Notes under the pieces: generated by a model
Database searches by the model: none
What the model was told of the DNA's origin: nothing
What the model saw: the letters and a program-made list of their open reading frames with translations, nothing else
Shown: positions 10,250 through 22,402 of the stretch, one piece after another
Layout of the letters: every line of letters begins with the position of its first letter
Position numbering within the stretch: the first letter of the stretch is position 1
From: Tetrapyrgos nigripes
Lineage: Eukaryota > Basidiomycota > Agaricomycetes > Agaricales > Campanellaceae
DNA length: 64,000 nucleotides
Direction: 5' to 3'
NCBI GenBank assembly: GCA_013368315.1
Contig: JAACJM010000006.1
Coordinates: 1,116,001-1,180,000 of the forward strand
Made by a program: the position numbers and the translations under genes

Positions 10250-13200
10250 ATGACAGAAGATGGTTCCAATAAGAAGCGGCGTTTTCAGAACGCTTGCGAT
10301 GACTGTCGCCGACGAAAAAGTGAGTTTTGAGGACTGATCCACCATCTTTTGAGCTGACTGATTTGATGAACTGACAGTACGGTGTAAGTAGTACGAGTCA
10401 TAGCTTCTGATAGAAATCAGTCTGAGCATTTTCTAGGTGATAGCGAAACGATGCCAGACAAAGTCTGCAGCTCCTGCCTGTCTCAAGGAATTGCTTGCTT
10501 GCATAGTAGAACACGACAGGTATTCTTCATTCTGTCTTCACAGTCCAGCAGTAGTAAGTACTTACTAGTGTGCATTTACAGAAAAGAGGACCCAAGTCTG
10601 CGTAACGAGTGGTTTCCTATTGCTGAAAATTCGATTACTGACAGCTATCCAGAGGTAATCGAACGGACCCTTCTCAACCCATAGACACGCTGGTTTCCAG
10701 GATTTTGCAGAGCACAGCAGATGATCCTTTTCACGTTCCTGACGATAAGGATGCTGTCCGTAAAATACTCTTCAGACTGGCGTCGCGTTTGAGGTCCATA
10801 GAAAATGAACTGAAGCACTATCGGAGCCGCTCACCAGACCAATCTCCACTAGCTGGCACGGAGAGCTCACCTGCTCCGGACGCAACAACTCCCCCGTCTA
10901 CAGAGCCTACGGAACCGATAACCAGTCTCACTGATTTGTCGAAACAATTGGCTGGTTTCACGATAGGCTTTCCAAAGAAGATTCACTTTGGGGAGTCCAG
11001 CAACGTCACACTCGTCATGGCTGCGATAGATCATAGAAAGGGACTCAGCGTTCCCGAATGGCAATCGATTTTTGCGAAAACTAGGCGACCAGAACTTTGG
11101 AAAGTCCCATCGGTAAGAGTAAATCCGTCAATAGATTATCATGATTCTGACATTGTCTTCTCAAGTACCCCGGATCTGATGGGGCATCAGAGTCAGAGTC
11201 GCCGCGGCAGCCTAGTTATAACTTTCCAGATCAAGATTCACTGCGAACGCTCGTCAACCTTTACTTTGATGAAAATAACATCTATTTCCCGCTCCTTCAC
11301 CGTCAAACATTCGAGAGATCTATTGCAGAAGGCCTACACTTACATGACGCTGGTTTCGGGGCCTTGGTGCTCATTGTCTGTGCTACTGCTGCTCGTCTGG
11401 TCATGCAGTCACCCAATGGCGAGTCTGGATGGAACTGGTTCAGTCAGATCCCTCTGGAGAAGATGGTTCTTGGAGATAATATGTCGCTTTATCATGTCCA
11501 GATGTTTATTGTGGGTGTAAGCTTCTTTCCTGTTAGCTTCTGATATTGACCTCGTGCAGTTGACTGCCCTATATCTGAAAGGCGTAACGGCGCGACCCAA
11601 TTCCGGCTGGGTTTTGACCGGAATAGCAATTCGTGTAGCTCAGGAGCGAGGCGTCCATCGACGTAATACAGATAATTCACAACCCACTGCCGAAAGTGAA
11701 TTGTGGAAGCGGGCGTTCTGGATGTTGCTGACGCTTGATACGAGATTGAGCTCGTTCTTCGGCCGTCCGAGAGCAACATCGTGGCAAGAGTCCGTATTCT
11801 CTGATTCAGACAGACATCTTTACTCAACAGTGCGACTCCTCTAGCTTTGATCTTGGCCCTCTCATTGAATGTGACGACGAATATTGGGAAACCGAAGATC
11901 CTGAGCAAGCATTCAAACAGCCCGAAGGGAAGCCGTCGGTCATTTCCTATTGGAACTGCTACTGCAGATTAATTGAGATTGTCGGCCTTTCTCAGGGTAC
12001 AATTGTAAGAGCAGTCTACTACTACTACTACTACTACGTCTGTATGTGAAGCTGAAATTTGCCTATAGTACTCTGTGCGCAAGTCGCAGCTGCAGAAGCA
12101 GTCGGGTCTAAGCACTTCTGAATGGTACGAGAAAATGGTGATGGAGCTCGATTCGGCTTTAAACCAGTGGGCGGATTCTGTCCCTGATCATCGTGAGGGT
12201 TTCTTTTCCATACACTCCTGTGATTTACAATGTAATTCATCTGCAAACTTTAGTCCGATGGGATACTACGCTCCATTCTAATGAAATCCTCTTCAGCCAA
12301 TCAGCCATCCTCTACAGTATGTATTATTGGGTCCAGATTCAGATTCATCGTCGCTTTATTCCAAGACCAGGGGAGATTTCAATATCTCTACCCTCTTTGA
12401 CAATATGCACCAATGCTGCAAGGTCCCTAGTCAAGGTCTGCGAGACACATTATAGACGGAGGCCCATACCTTACTCCGAGTACATGGTGGTATGTTTCTT
12501 CTGAGCGTTTTAGCAAAGTCAGTCGCCAATTCTGCGTGTTTTCCTGTACAGGTTCCACTCTTCAATGCAGCGATGGTTTTGACTGTCAATCTTTGGCGAT
12601 TGGCGGGTATAAAAGCCAGCACCAATACTCTGATTAATTTTGATTCAAGCAAAGAGATGGAATGGATACAGAAATGTATCGAGCTGATGGAGACGCAGGA
12701 ACCAAAGTAGGTGTCTATGTTGACACTGCGACTTTGTTAACAATATTTTGATTTCAGGTCTTCTCTATCAGGAAGAATGGTGTAAGTCGAGAACACTATT
12801 TCGTGATCCACTAACGTATCTTTCTTCTCAGTGATATCATTAAAACCGTGATCTGGGCTAGCCACCATACACCTCCGTCGACTCAGAACTCCATATCTTC
12901 GGACCAGACCGAGCCGGTCTTCGAAACCACCACTGAACAGGCTCAAGCTGTTGATCAACCTGGCCAATTCAACATCGCACACTTCAACGATTCATCCAAT
13001 ACCTATCTACCTTTCTATACACGCGAGCTTGGATCATTTGACCCTTACACGTACTACAGCCAGAATTCATCCCAACCAGGGGGTCCTTTCGGGGGATTTG
13101 ACTTTGGATCTGAGTCGTTTGACGCCGTGAATGCAGCCCAGACGCAGACTCTATCTTCGCAGGGAAACCTGCATACTGGAGACCTGGCCCAGTACTTCGC

Positions 13201-13525
13201 ATTGGCGAACGGGCACGGTAATGGTGCGTATTTGAACCCATGCGAATTTTTTCTATCACAGGTTCAAAGACTGTCTTTCTAGGTCAACCAGATTTTGCCA
13301 GTAATGGCACTATCGGAGCTAATATCTCGAATCGTTCCGTCGACATGCACGTAGCAGATATGGACATGAGCAACATGTCGTGGCCTGGTGATCCAAGGTA
13401 ATCGATTTCATTTTCAGAGCTCGTGGAGCAGTGGCTGATCGTTCCCTTTTAGTTATGCCCAAGACTGGGACTCATTCATGCAAGGCGTGGATCGGATGCT
13501 CAAGACAGGGACCTCTGCGGCATAA
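10250..13525 (+). CDS. Zn2Cys6 fungal-specific transcription factor
   Basis: The N-terminus reads CDDCRRRK, then IRCDS, then VCSSCLSQGIAC, a Zn2Cys6 binuclear cluster preceded by a basic KKRR. The cluster is assembled from exon 10250-10319, an apparent 6-nt microexon at 10378-10383 and an exon from 10437. A KRGPKS linker follows; exon boundaries in 10520-10705 are not resolved. The middle homology region (Fungal_trans type) runs from LVNLYFDENNIYFPLLHRQTFE through LTALYLKGV, WVLTGIAIRVAQERGVHRR and FWMLLTLDTRLSSFFGRP to the Cys-Asp-Asp-Glu-Tyr-Trp block near 11880. The C-terminus is Gln/Ser/Phe-rich with acidic patches, a possible activation region, ending at TAA 13523-13525. Expected to be nuclear. 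It neighbours the calpain pair and a secreted protein gene, but its targets are unknown. Confidence 0.85.
12016..12037. repeat. CTA trinucleotide microsatellite in an intron
   Basis: Six to seven CTA units lie in an intron of the Zn2Cys6 gene, just after GTAAGAGCAG. Likely length-polymorphic, with no coding effect. Confidence 0.8.
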
Positions 13526-13939
13526 GAAGTATAAGTAATGAGAGACTTGAATATCCTTATATATTTTCTCCGATTTCAAGGTTGGAAAGTTATGTTTATG
13601 GGTTGGCAATGGAACATTCGGACTGTTTTGATACTACCGCAAGCCACAAACGCGTAGTCGTCGTGGCTACCAGCTTAGGATCAGGGTGTACATAAGGATA
13701 TAGTTCGCGTGATTAGTAACTACTAACGAAAGCAAGGAAAGAGTGTTCTTGAAGCTCCAAGAAAGAGAGAGAATTTTGAGCAAAAGAGCGTTTCTAACGA
13801 ATGGGTATAAATGTGCATCCGAGATACAACCTGGAACGACGATGGTCAGATGTACTACAGGGCTAGTTAACGAGTAAGTGTACAAACACACCTCAGGAGG
13901 CTACCAGAGCCAGATATCTGAAGGATCATTGATCAACAA
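13526..13939. other. Intergenic, converging 3' ends
   Basis: About 410 bases between two genes that point toward each other. It holds presumed 3' UTRs; no ORF or repeat of note was seen. Confidence 0.4.
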
Positions 13940-14697
13940 TTAATCCTCTTCGTCACAATACTCCTCGTCCTCGTCCCCATCATCATTGAGTCCTCTCGTA
14001 TCGAGACTGGTTTCATCTTCGCAATCCTCCCAATCGTCATTGTCTTCCCCGTCATCTCCTCTTTTATCATATGTACCATCATCCTCCGAGTCGCAATCCT
14101 CATCTTCATCCTCCTCGTCATCATTGTCTCTCTCAGCAATATCACGGACATCCCAGTCCGATTCGCAATCCTCCATACCTTCCTCATCTTCGTCATCATC
14201 GCCACGACTCCTTAGCATCTGGAAACGTTCTCGACGCGACAAACGACTCATGGAGTACAAACGCCTCGTTACATAGATCGAAGATTCCGAAGGATCGTCT
14301 TCAGGCACAGCAGGACATGAATCTGAGGCAGCAGCTTCTGGACAAGAGTTGTTATCAGAAGATCCGTACTGAAATGTTCCATCTTGGAGAGAATAAGCGC
14401 AGCCTAGTCCTAGATTGGCATCCCCATAACTTCAGAAAAGCGATCGTCAAGTCAGTGAATGCCGGCACGAAAGACAAGGATAACACACAAGCAAGTCAAT
14501 ACGTTCCCAGAAGTGGAACTGTCGTCAACGTCCAGTTGATTGCTCTTCAGATCGACTGGAGGGCACGTATACGTGCAATTGGCGACTGAAAGAGAAGGTT
14601 GAGGGTCGAGAGATTCTACGCCAGAGGCGCCAACCACAGAAAGAAAAGGAGCGACGGAAAGGAGAGATAGGGCGCGGACAAAGCCTGTTGATTGCAT
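13940..14697 (-). CDS. Secreted Cys-containing protein with hyperacidic C-terminus
   Basis: Two exons on the minus strand (14697-14489 and 14429-13940; GTGTGT donor, GAAG acceptor) give about 232 residues. The N-terminus MQSTGFVRALSLLSVAPFLS looks like a signal peptide. A Cys-patterned domain follows: NCTYTCPP, then SGNVLTCFYGDANLGLGCAY and a CPEAA block. This resembles small secreted basidiomycete proteins with C-x-Y-x-C-P and L-x-C-x-Y motifs. After a short Arg-rich stretch (RRLYSMSRLSRRERFQ, a possible processing site) the tail is almost entirely Asp/Glu with a few Cys. Such a tail could bind Ca or cationic surfaces; function is unknown. The splice model was chosen because it restores the L-x-C-F-Y pattern. 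Confidence 0.7.
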
Positions 14698-15353
14698 GTT
14701 GGGAAAGGAAGAGAGAGCTATTGAGGATTTGGGGACGGTATGATTCTCTTTATATCTCAGTCCACCGTCTGCCGACGTTTAACGGTATTGGAGCAACTGA
14801 GGAGCTTCGCTAACCGCGCACAATGGTTGTCCGTAAGCTTCTACTCCAAAATTCAAATGCTTGGCAGCTTGCCGTGACCCTCAAACTTTGAACTTAGGGG
14901 CACTAGCTAAACCCTGAAACGATGCAGTTTTGACGATGTAAGTCCTAGCGATTCCTCTCTGTAAGTAAAAACAGAGAGGCTACCGGCTAACCTTTGAGTC
15001 CAACAAATCTATTAGGGTCTGGCTGAGACCACAAAAAACCTTTCTTCACCGGAGTGTAGCATATAATGAGGTACTTGGTGAGTCCCTTTCTGGTTCTTGG
15101 CTGCGCAAAGTGATTAAGCAGTCCGACATCATTTTGCCATTCACAACCACTGGTGAAGGTTCTGAAAGTGATTCGACTCTCCAGCCTCGTTGATAATAGA
15201 GCTCTAGGCCTGCATATTTGCTGCAGCGACTGGCAGCCCAATGAGAGTCCGGTGCCGACGCGTTGGTCCGGTTTTTCGAGTTACGTAAACGCAGATTGGA
15301 CTTTACCCTTACAGCGATCCTCCCTATCTTTGTTTTCTGTCAGGATCGACATT
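14698..15353. other. Intergenic region upstream of the BTB-like gene
   Basis: About 650 bases, the likely divergent promoter of the secreted-protein gene (minus) and the BTB-like gene (plus). TATATCTCAG occurs near 14753. No convincing ORF. Confidence 0.4.
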
Positions 15354-16403
15354 ATGGATACCGCTTGCCAAGGTAGGTTAACTGGAGCATACAGCTTTCG
15401 AACCTTACCCATTCCAGCCAGTGAAAACTGCCATCTTCCCGTCGACATCATATTGGAATCTTGCGACGGTCACCGACTCGGCTTTCACACTACTCTTCTA
15501 GAGACACAGACCGACGCGTTTCCTTTGAATGGATTGACACCTCCCCATCCCAACGAAGCAGTGAAGATGGAAGAATCTAAAGACGTTCTTTGTCTCCTAG
15601 CCCAGTTTTTGCACAATACTCGCGAACCAGATCTCCGCAAGTTTCACATGGCTGTTTTAGCTGGTCTCTTTACCGCATTTGACAAGTGGGGGATATATCG
15701 TGCACATGAGATGATTCGGAGTGCGATTCGGTATGTGCGCTGCTACCTAGTCAGGTTAATGGCAGTTGACGTTTGTGTTTAGTTTCAGGATGACGAGCGA
15801 GCCCTTGGAAGCATTGGTCCTCATGTACGCTAAAGAAGAATGGAAAGATGATATTGAAGAAGTGGCGCATCTCCTGCTCAAAGAGAACGATACCTCGATA
15901 ACCAAAGAGCTGGTGGGACGTGGTGAATTCAAAATTTTGGTATCTTGGGTACGCCGTATGACATTCCTGGTTGATGATTTTTCGCTTATTTTCTCTAGCA
16001 TCTTTACACTTACGCATGGTTCAAGAGATCAGAGGAATTGAAGGCGCATTTCGATGCGACGGTCCAAGACATTGCATTCGGTCCGGGGAGGTTTACCGCC
16101 TTCGGGGTCTACATTTCCGGGAAGCCGCCGACTGATATCCCACCTTCATGCAAATGGTCAGAATACAAGCGACAATTGCATACTTCTCTCAAAAGGTTGC
16201 CTATGTGGACCTCTAACAAAGATCTGAAGGCAGCGGTTAAACATCACAGTAGTACGGCTGTCCCGTGTATCTCGGCATGCTCACAGCTGTACGATACTAA
16301 TATTATGAGTGGGCTAGAAGTTAAGTTGCACACCCTTTGGCCGTGGCTGGAGGATACACTTCGAGATTTTCCGGAGCCTCGTTGGGATTCTTTCTATATG
16401 TAG
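15354..16403 (+). CDS. BTB/POZ-like domain protein
   Basis: Three exons (15354-15730, 15783-15948, 15999-16403) give about 315 residues. The N-terminal part has the shape of the short BTB proteins common in mushrooms: CHLPVDIILESCDGHRLGFH, then AVKMEESKDVLCLLAQFLH, FTAFDKWGIYRAHEMIRSAIR, and a helical LEALVLMYAKEEWKDDIEEVA. The D-I-I-L-x-S-x-D-G-x-R-x-x-x-H pattern is the main basis for the call. A C-terminal region with Pro and Trp-rich segments has no domain I recognise. Two degenerate copies lie immediately downstream, so this is the surviving member of a small tandem array. Protein-protein interaction is the presumed role. Confidence 0.65.
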
Positions 16404-16769
16404 TTGGTTGACTGTACTCACTTATGCCAAGTCGGATTCATATTGTATATTAGAGAATGGTCAAAGAGTGGAACGGTCGGATGTTCAACGAGATATAATA
16501 CAGAGTTTACAATAACAAGCGTGGCGGCCGTCGCTTCGCTCCGGCTTCCTGGTAGCTGGGGGCAGAGGAAGAGGGGCCAGGCAAGCAACTGCAAATACAT
16601 TTCTTAAAAAGGAAATCATTTCCTAAAAAGGGTATATGAAAAGGCGCCAAAGTTTATAAAGTGTTTGATAAGGCACGTCATTATGAGGTGCTCCTTTTAG
16701 GCCCTATCTCAAGTTTTTCTTATTCCTGCACTTCATCCTCAGTCTCGTCCTCTGGCATCCCTGTCAAGG

Positions 16770-17521
16770 TGAGCCTTCAAGTGTATCAACTGCTCCCTTC
16801 ACTTACCACCCGGTCACTCTTACGGCCAACGAAACTTGGCACCCGCCTATCGACATCATCCTCGAATCTTGTGATGACCATCGACTCGCTTTCACACTAC
16901 CCTCTTACAGACGCAAACCGACGCATTTCCATTGAAAGGACTCCTCCCTCCTCGATCTGGTGAAATAGTGAAGATGGAGGAATCTCGAGTTGTCCTTGTT
17001 CTGATGGTTCATTTTTTTGCACAACATTCCCGAACTAGAACTCCGCATGTATACTGTCAAAGTCCTATTCGATCTCAAACTGCGTTCGACAAATGGGTAT
17101 ATTACATCAAGCAAAAGAGAAGATTAAGGATGCGATTCCGACGGTAATGTCTGCTAGATAGGCCCGGGGTCTCTGTTGCAATCAGCACTGATATTGCTAT
17201 TCGGCTACAAGATAGAATGGGAGCCTCTGGAAGCCTTCTAATTGGGCTGGTAATATCGATGAAGTGGCGCGTACACTGCTCCAGAGGAATGAAATGAGAT
17301 AGCCAAGGGATTGAAGGAATATGGCGACCTCGCTATCTTCGACTGCCGAGGTGTGCTTCCGATACAAAGAAGTGGTCGATCATCGCTGGAGCGCCGATAA
17401 GATCGCCACTGTCCCGTGTAGGCCAAGACGTCTACAAGGACGCCTGCGCCCTGATGATTTTCCTCCGGATCTGAATGCGACTACAGTGGAATGGGTTAAC
17501 GTTCATACTACTCGTATGTGA
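16770..17521 (+). pseudogene. Decayed copy of the BTB-like gene (copy 2)
   Basis: Plus-strand blocks match the intact gene at 15354-16403. Examples are the coding stretch for PVDIILESCD at about 16830, the QTDAFPLNGL region near 16915, the EIVKMEESRVVLVL region near 16965 and the FDKW stretch near 17090. They lie in different frames with deletions and stops, so no continuous protein results. Confidence 0.75.
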
Positions 17522-17809
17522 CTGGAGGATACTACGATCGGACGGTTTCTTAAGCCTCGTTGTGTAGTCGATCCATTGTTAATAAAAAAAACTAGTTTTA
17601 AAAAAAGGCGAAAGGGTGATAGTTATTTATGGAGCTCAGAAAGAAGAAAAAACCACTGCGTCGTGCACGGTGGAAGCTTGCAAGTTTGTGTACTGACTAT
17701 TTCCTAGTGAACAAATAACAATGAGTAATTTGCAGCAATCGGATTCCAAACTTATATGAATCTCAAAAAGGCACTTGAGCTCTCATGCATCCTGGCAAGC
17801 AAATGTTCC

Positions 17810-18354
17810 TTTGAGCATCGAGAGAGGGCTGAGAGCATCAATGAAGTGGCGCATATTCTGCTCGACAGAGACGATTTGCCAGGAGATAACTAGAAATTTG
17901 AAGGAACACAGTGACACCGCTATCTTGACGACCTGGGTACGACGCAGCTTCTTAGTGTTGTTTTGGATTTTTACTAACAGTCTTCAGCCGCTAGCATCTC
18001 TATATACGCGCATGGCTTGACAGAACAGAGCGCTGAGATGATACATCGACAAGACGGTCGAACAAATCAGATTTGGTGAATGGATGGTGGGCACACACTG
18101 CACGGGGGAATCTTTGAAATTGCTGCCTAGGTGGGCTTCAAACAAAGACATACGGGCAGTGGTGGAGGATTACAACGGTAGACTCCCCTGCACAGAGGTT
18201 TGCCAACGTCTGCCAAATAACCCTCCTCTGGAACTGGACCTGGACGCGCCAGTGTGGGTATTCGTTGCAGCCCACAATCCTCGCGGGTGGTGGATGGAAA
18301 GTTAAAATAGCCGGGCAATTTCTGGAGCCTCGTTGGGAAGATTTTTATCTGTAG
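17810..18354 (+). pseudogene. Decayed copy of the BTB-like gene (copy 3)
   Basis: Homologous blocks to the second half of the BTB-like gene: INEVAHILL-type codons near 17838, an intron-like GTACGAC..TAG at 17938-17995, LPRWASNKDIRAVVEDY near 18125 and a terminal GXFLEPRWEDFYL-type ending before TAG at 18352-18354. Frames are broken and the 5' part is missing. The PRW-x-D/S-FY terminus of the intact gene is recognisable. Confidence 0.7.
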
Positions 18355-18660
18355 AGTTATAATAAGTAGTCGATTATTCGTACATATTTCTGAACGAGTT
18401 TTCCTTACCTTTACCTAACTTCAGGTAGTGGAACAAGCAAGAACCAAAGCAGTTTGACTAGACGGCCAAATTCGTCGGATTCGTCACTGCGGCCAGGCGT
18501 TTCTCACGACTAACCACTTGACAACCACTACCCAACACACTCTGCCTACTTATACTTTGTACACCTAAACGCGTCCATATCATATCACTTACACCTCAAA
18601 CAAGAACCAGTACTATGCTCAATTCCAACTATACCTCGCTATAATCGCGACCGACCGACC

Positions 18661-20011
18661 ATGTCTATACCTACTAATCCCCAATGGCCTTCACTCTACA
18701 ACCCTCGAGCCGAAATCGTCCGCATTGAGCACAGTCCACCTATTCAACCTGGAGGGGTGTATTTGACGGATTCTGGTGGTGCGTTGGTGTCTTTATTGGG
18801 TTATTTAGCTGGGGCTTACGATACAGGCAATCCAATCCAACCCACTTGGCGTTTTCCGTTTGCGTTTTGGTGTCATCACATTCTCCTTGGTACCTACGTG
18901 ACCCACATAGACGTCTTCCGTTTCACACTCTACTGGACCTTCGTTTTCTACATCCCATTCTTCGTCGTATGTGGTCTTTACGCGTTCTTCAATCTCGTTT
19001 TTCCTCCCTCGAAAGAAAGTGTGCGGAGTTGGAGCAGCAACACGTATAAACGTGACGACGACAACGTCGACCTTGATGCTGATGTGGATGAGGAGTTGGC
19101 CAGGCTTAGGTTACATCCGGACGAAGACCACGACCATAACCATAACTATGACCACAACCGCGACCATGGCACAGACATTCGTCTACAGCCTCTCACCGGT
19201 GCTGCTAGTGCTACCACCAGAGCTAGGGCCGGCGCCAGCACATCTACTTCAACCAAACGACCTGGGCCTCAGACATTGAGGAACCTAAGGTTCCTTTCCG
19301 CTTCCTCTAATTGGGCCCGTAATCGCTACCAAACTATTCGTTCTGATATCGTTCCTCCGCCAAGTCTTAATCTGGCAGACCCAGACCCGCAATCTCCTCC
19401 CTTGACGACGGGGTTCCCTACATCAACCTTCGGAGCAGCACCTGCATCTGCACCTGTACCATCTTCCTCCTCTGCACCACGGCCACCGGTACCAGCGTCT
19501 CTACTCCCACCACACACACCCCACACCCCTCCTCCCCTCCGCTTCGCACCCAAACAAAATGAACGTCGTTCCCGCCTCACCTTTGGCCTTCTCGTCCTAT
19601 TCGTCTTTCTCGCTGCCAGTCTCTTGGGCGCGGTGATTAGTTCGGCTATTATTGGGTTCGTTATAGCGGGGTTGTATAAAGCGGGAGGGTTTTACATCTC
19701 TACATGGGTGCCTTTTTTGTATGCGTTGATTGGGGTGTTGGTTGGGACTATGAAGTGAGTTGTGGGTTTTTGTGTGTGTTTTTTTTGGGGTCGTTTGGTG
19801 AGGTTGTAGTAGTGGTGGTGGTGGTTTGTGGGGTGTTTTGAGCGGGCTCTTTGGTTGGGTTGGGTTGAGTGACCTGGCTTTGTTTTCTTCTTTTTGGCTG
19901 CTTCGTTTTTTTTTTTTTTTTCCGTTCCCTTTTTATTTTTTCCCCAAGAGGAAGTGACTGACTAATTGTTGCCTTTCCAGTCTTTGGCCGACGGTTATTG
20001 GTTTTATCTGA
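18661..20011 (+). CDS. TMEM170-like integral membrane protein
   Basis: Two exons (18661-19754 and 19981-20011) give about 374 residues. The first TM region contains DVFRFTLYWTFVFYIPFFVVCGLYAFFN. A long hydrophilic, low-complexity loop follows (acidic, His/Asp repeats, Pro/Ser-rich). The C-terminal part has two more hydrophobic segments, LLVLFVFLAASLLGAVISSA and IIGFVIAGLYKAGGFYISTWVPFLYALIGVLVG, ending MNLWPTVIGFI after the last splice. The order FRFTLYW, GFVIAGLYKAGGF, W-P-F and a final PTVI is what I recall for fungal TMEM170-type proteins, three-pass ER or nuclear-envelope proteins. The unspliced frame stops three residues after the donor, so the short terminal exon is inferred from family pattern. 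Confidence 0.75.
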
Positions 20012-22402
20012 AACTCAGGCTGTACTTGATTGGTATCGCTGTCCCCGACGGCCGGGTGTCGGTCTGATTTGAAGCTTTGCCGTTTTGGCGTTTTGACATC
20101 ACACCCAGCCCAAGGGCCAACAGGTCGTATACGCGCGGTGTATATAGGCTGCGAGGATTGGAGGATGGTTAGACTGGAGTCTGGGATTTGGATTGGAGTT
20201 AGGCTGGAGGATTAGTCCGAGTCTATATGGTTGATATGGTGGGTGGTGGGTGGTGGTGGTACCGCGTATGAGCCAGCATACCATACCATCATTCTACGGA
20301 GGTTTAATCTATCCCATCCCATTCTATGTATACCCTATCGGAGTGGTCTTGACTCGCAAGCAAACACTCAATACCTATTAATATTGCCTATTGCCTATGC
20401 ACGTGCTACATGTTGTTCTGACCGGGGACATTTGACATACTACTTCTAACTCGTTTGTTGTACTTTTTTGTACCTACTACTTAGACCTACGAGTACTACT
20501 ACTAGATATATACTTGGATGTTCTATGTGAATTATGATTTGGTTTGGGTGCGGAATGCCGGGGACGAGTTTCCTCGGGTTGGTCTAGTAGAAACTAGAGT
20601 ACTAGAGAGAGACGTACAGTCAGTACTACATTACACCGCAGGCTTAAGCTTAAGCTTAAGCAGCAAGCTTGTACCGTAGAGACTACCGTCGACAATAGTA
20701 TTACTGACTATCGCTGGTCATGTAACTGTTAGCTCGGACGGTCGTCGGTCGCGCGTTTGACACTGGCACTCAGACAAAGCTTATTAAGGGTCCAATCATC
20801 GATGGCGACTCGGAGTCTGAGGACTATAAGTAGGGCAGCCCAGGGTTAATGCATTAATGTTCCAGAAGACTGAGCGGTACCAGTCAGTCGCGGAAAATGA
20901 TTTATGAAGGTGGGATGGGATGGACTGGGAATGGTTGGGAAGAAAGAAGCAATACAGAATTTTTCATCGATAACTCAAGCTCGGACCAACAGTAGTCTAT
21001 TATATACGTGTTGCATCGCCCGCGAACGCCAATAGAAGACTTTAATGTTTGAAAACATATGGGAAATATATGGGAAATGTGGGGAATATGACAGTGATGT
21101 TGACATTGGGACGTACAAAGTTGACCAACACCACCGCCAAGCCCAACACTGTATGTAGTATTACAGGCACAGACTATCCTATAGCTATTAGTAGTTTGAA
21201 CCTTTGATCATCTTTGACACGGGGGCGTAAAAGTTTGTCGTTCTTTGAAAAAAAAGCTTGGGGCCAAGTGTAACAGATTTAAAGTACCTAGAGGACTAGA
21301 CTGAATGGAGACAAGTGCATCAAAATAGGGTTGAGGCTGGGGAAGATCGACAAAGGTAAGAATAGAGGAGGAACAGAGTGAGAAGGAAAGAAGACTTACG
21401 AATTGATCTAGTGGGTAGACCGTAGTCTAGACTATCTCTTAAAAAAGCCATGGCGGTCGACAGAGGTAAGATTATAGAGGAGGAACAGAGTGAGAAGGAA
21501 AGAAGACTTAGGAATTGAGAGACTAGCGGGTAGACCGTAATCTAGACGTCTAAACTATCTCTTAAAAAAGCCATGGCCAACGATCTTGTCCCCATCCAAT
21601 CCCGTTGCAGCACATGCGAGTATTAGGGATGGTCGTGATTGGTAGCTTGACTAGTAGCATATCTTTGCGATACGATATCTTGGGGTTGTCCGCGGGGTGC
21701 CAGAATCATATCATGGGATATTTGCTATTTTCCGATGAGAAGGTCATTTCCTTGAATCCTTTCCCACTGACTTGAGTCTTGGAACCATCAGTGGCCGCTG
21801 CATAGCTTTCTCCACCAACCAACGAGAGAACCAGCAAAAAAGACGCATTTCATACGCATTTCAGACGTAAGTCAACGACAAGCGAAGGAATTGCACCGTT
21901 GGGAATTCTGTTGGATTTCTGTCATTGTGGCCAATAAAGAATTGAAAGAGAGGAGTAGTGACGCAGTAAGAAGGTCACGCTCCAGTGGTGGAGAGTGGTG
22001 AGACCTTCTGACTCCCGATCCGAGTACCGAGGTTTCTTTGAGGCCGAGGATGATTTTCATGGAGAGAAACGTAGTGGTGCATGAAAAAGTACGTACGTAC
22101 ATACGGAGGACCACAGTACTACGAGTAAGGCAACGCCAAAGACACTCCGGTTGCTAAAACAAATACGTACGCGGAAGTCCGGACCGTCGGAATAAATCGG
22201 GAGTAAAGTAATGAAAACCGCTTTATTTGGGGTTTTACAGCCTCTTTTTTCCTCTGCGCCAGCACACGACCACTCCTCTCTCCTTTTGCATCCGGTTTTC
22301 CCTCTCCTCTTACCACGGATCTTCTTCTTCCCCTCACTTTCTGCCTACTGCCTCTCTAGAGAAACCCCCCAACGTCGCAGGGAAAACAGCCGGTTGACAA
22401 CG
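20012..22402. other. Long intergenic region with short tandem repeats
   Basis: About 2.4 kb with no supportable gene. It contains a three-unit CTTAAG repeat at 20643-20660, the two-unit tandem repeat described at 21348-21576, and the pyrimidine-rich leader of the gene at 22403. Small open frames at 20030-20449 lack any recognisable motif. Confidence 0.5.
21348..21576. repeat. Tandem duplication, two units of about 110-120 bp
   Basis: Both units contain AGGAGGAACAGAGTGAGAAG, the block AAGACTTA(C/G)GAATTGA, GGGTAGACCGTA and finally TATCTCTTAAAAAAGCCATG. Unit 2 has small insertions (GAGACTAGC, CGTCTAA). It is a diverged local duplication in non-coding DNA. Confidence 0.85.

Noticed and set aside
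13986..14276. Plus-strand Ser-rich ORF
   Set aside because: Antisense of the Asp/Glu tail of the secreted protein; GAC/GAT codons read backwards give Ser-rich frames.
20030..20449. Several small ORFs after the TMEM170-like gene
   Set aside because: Low complexity, both strands open, lying in the likely 3' UTR.
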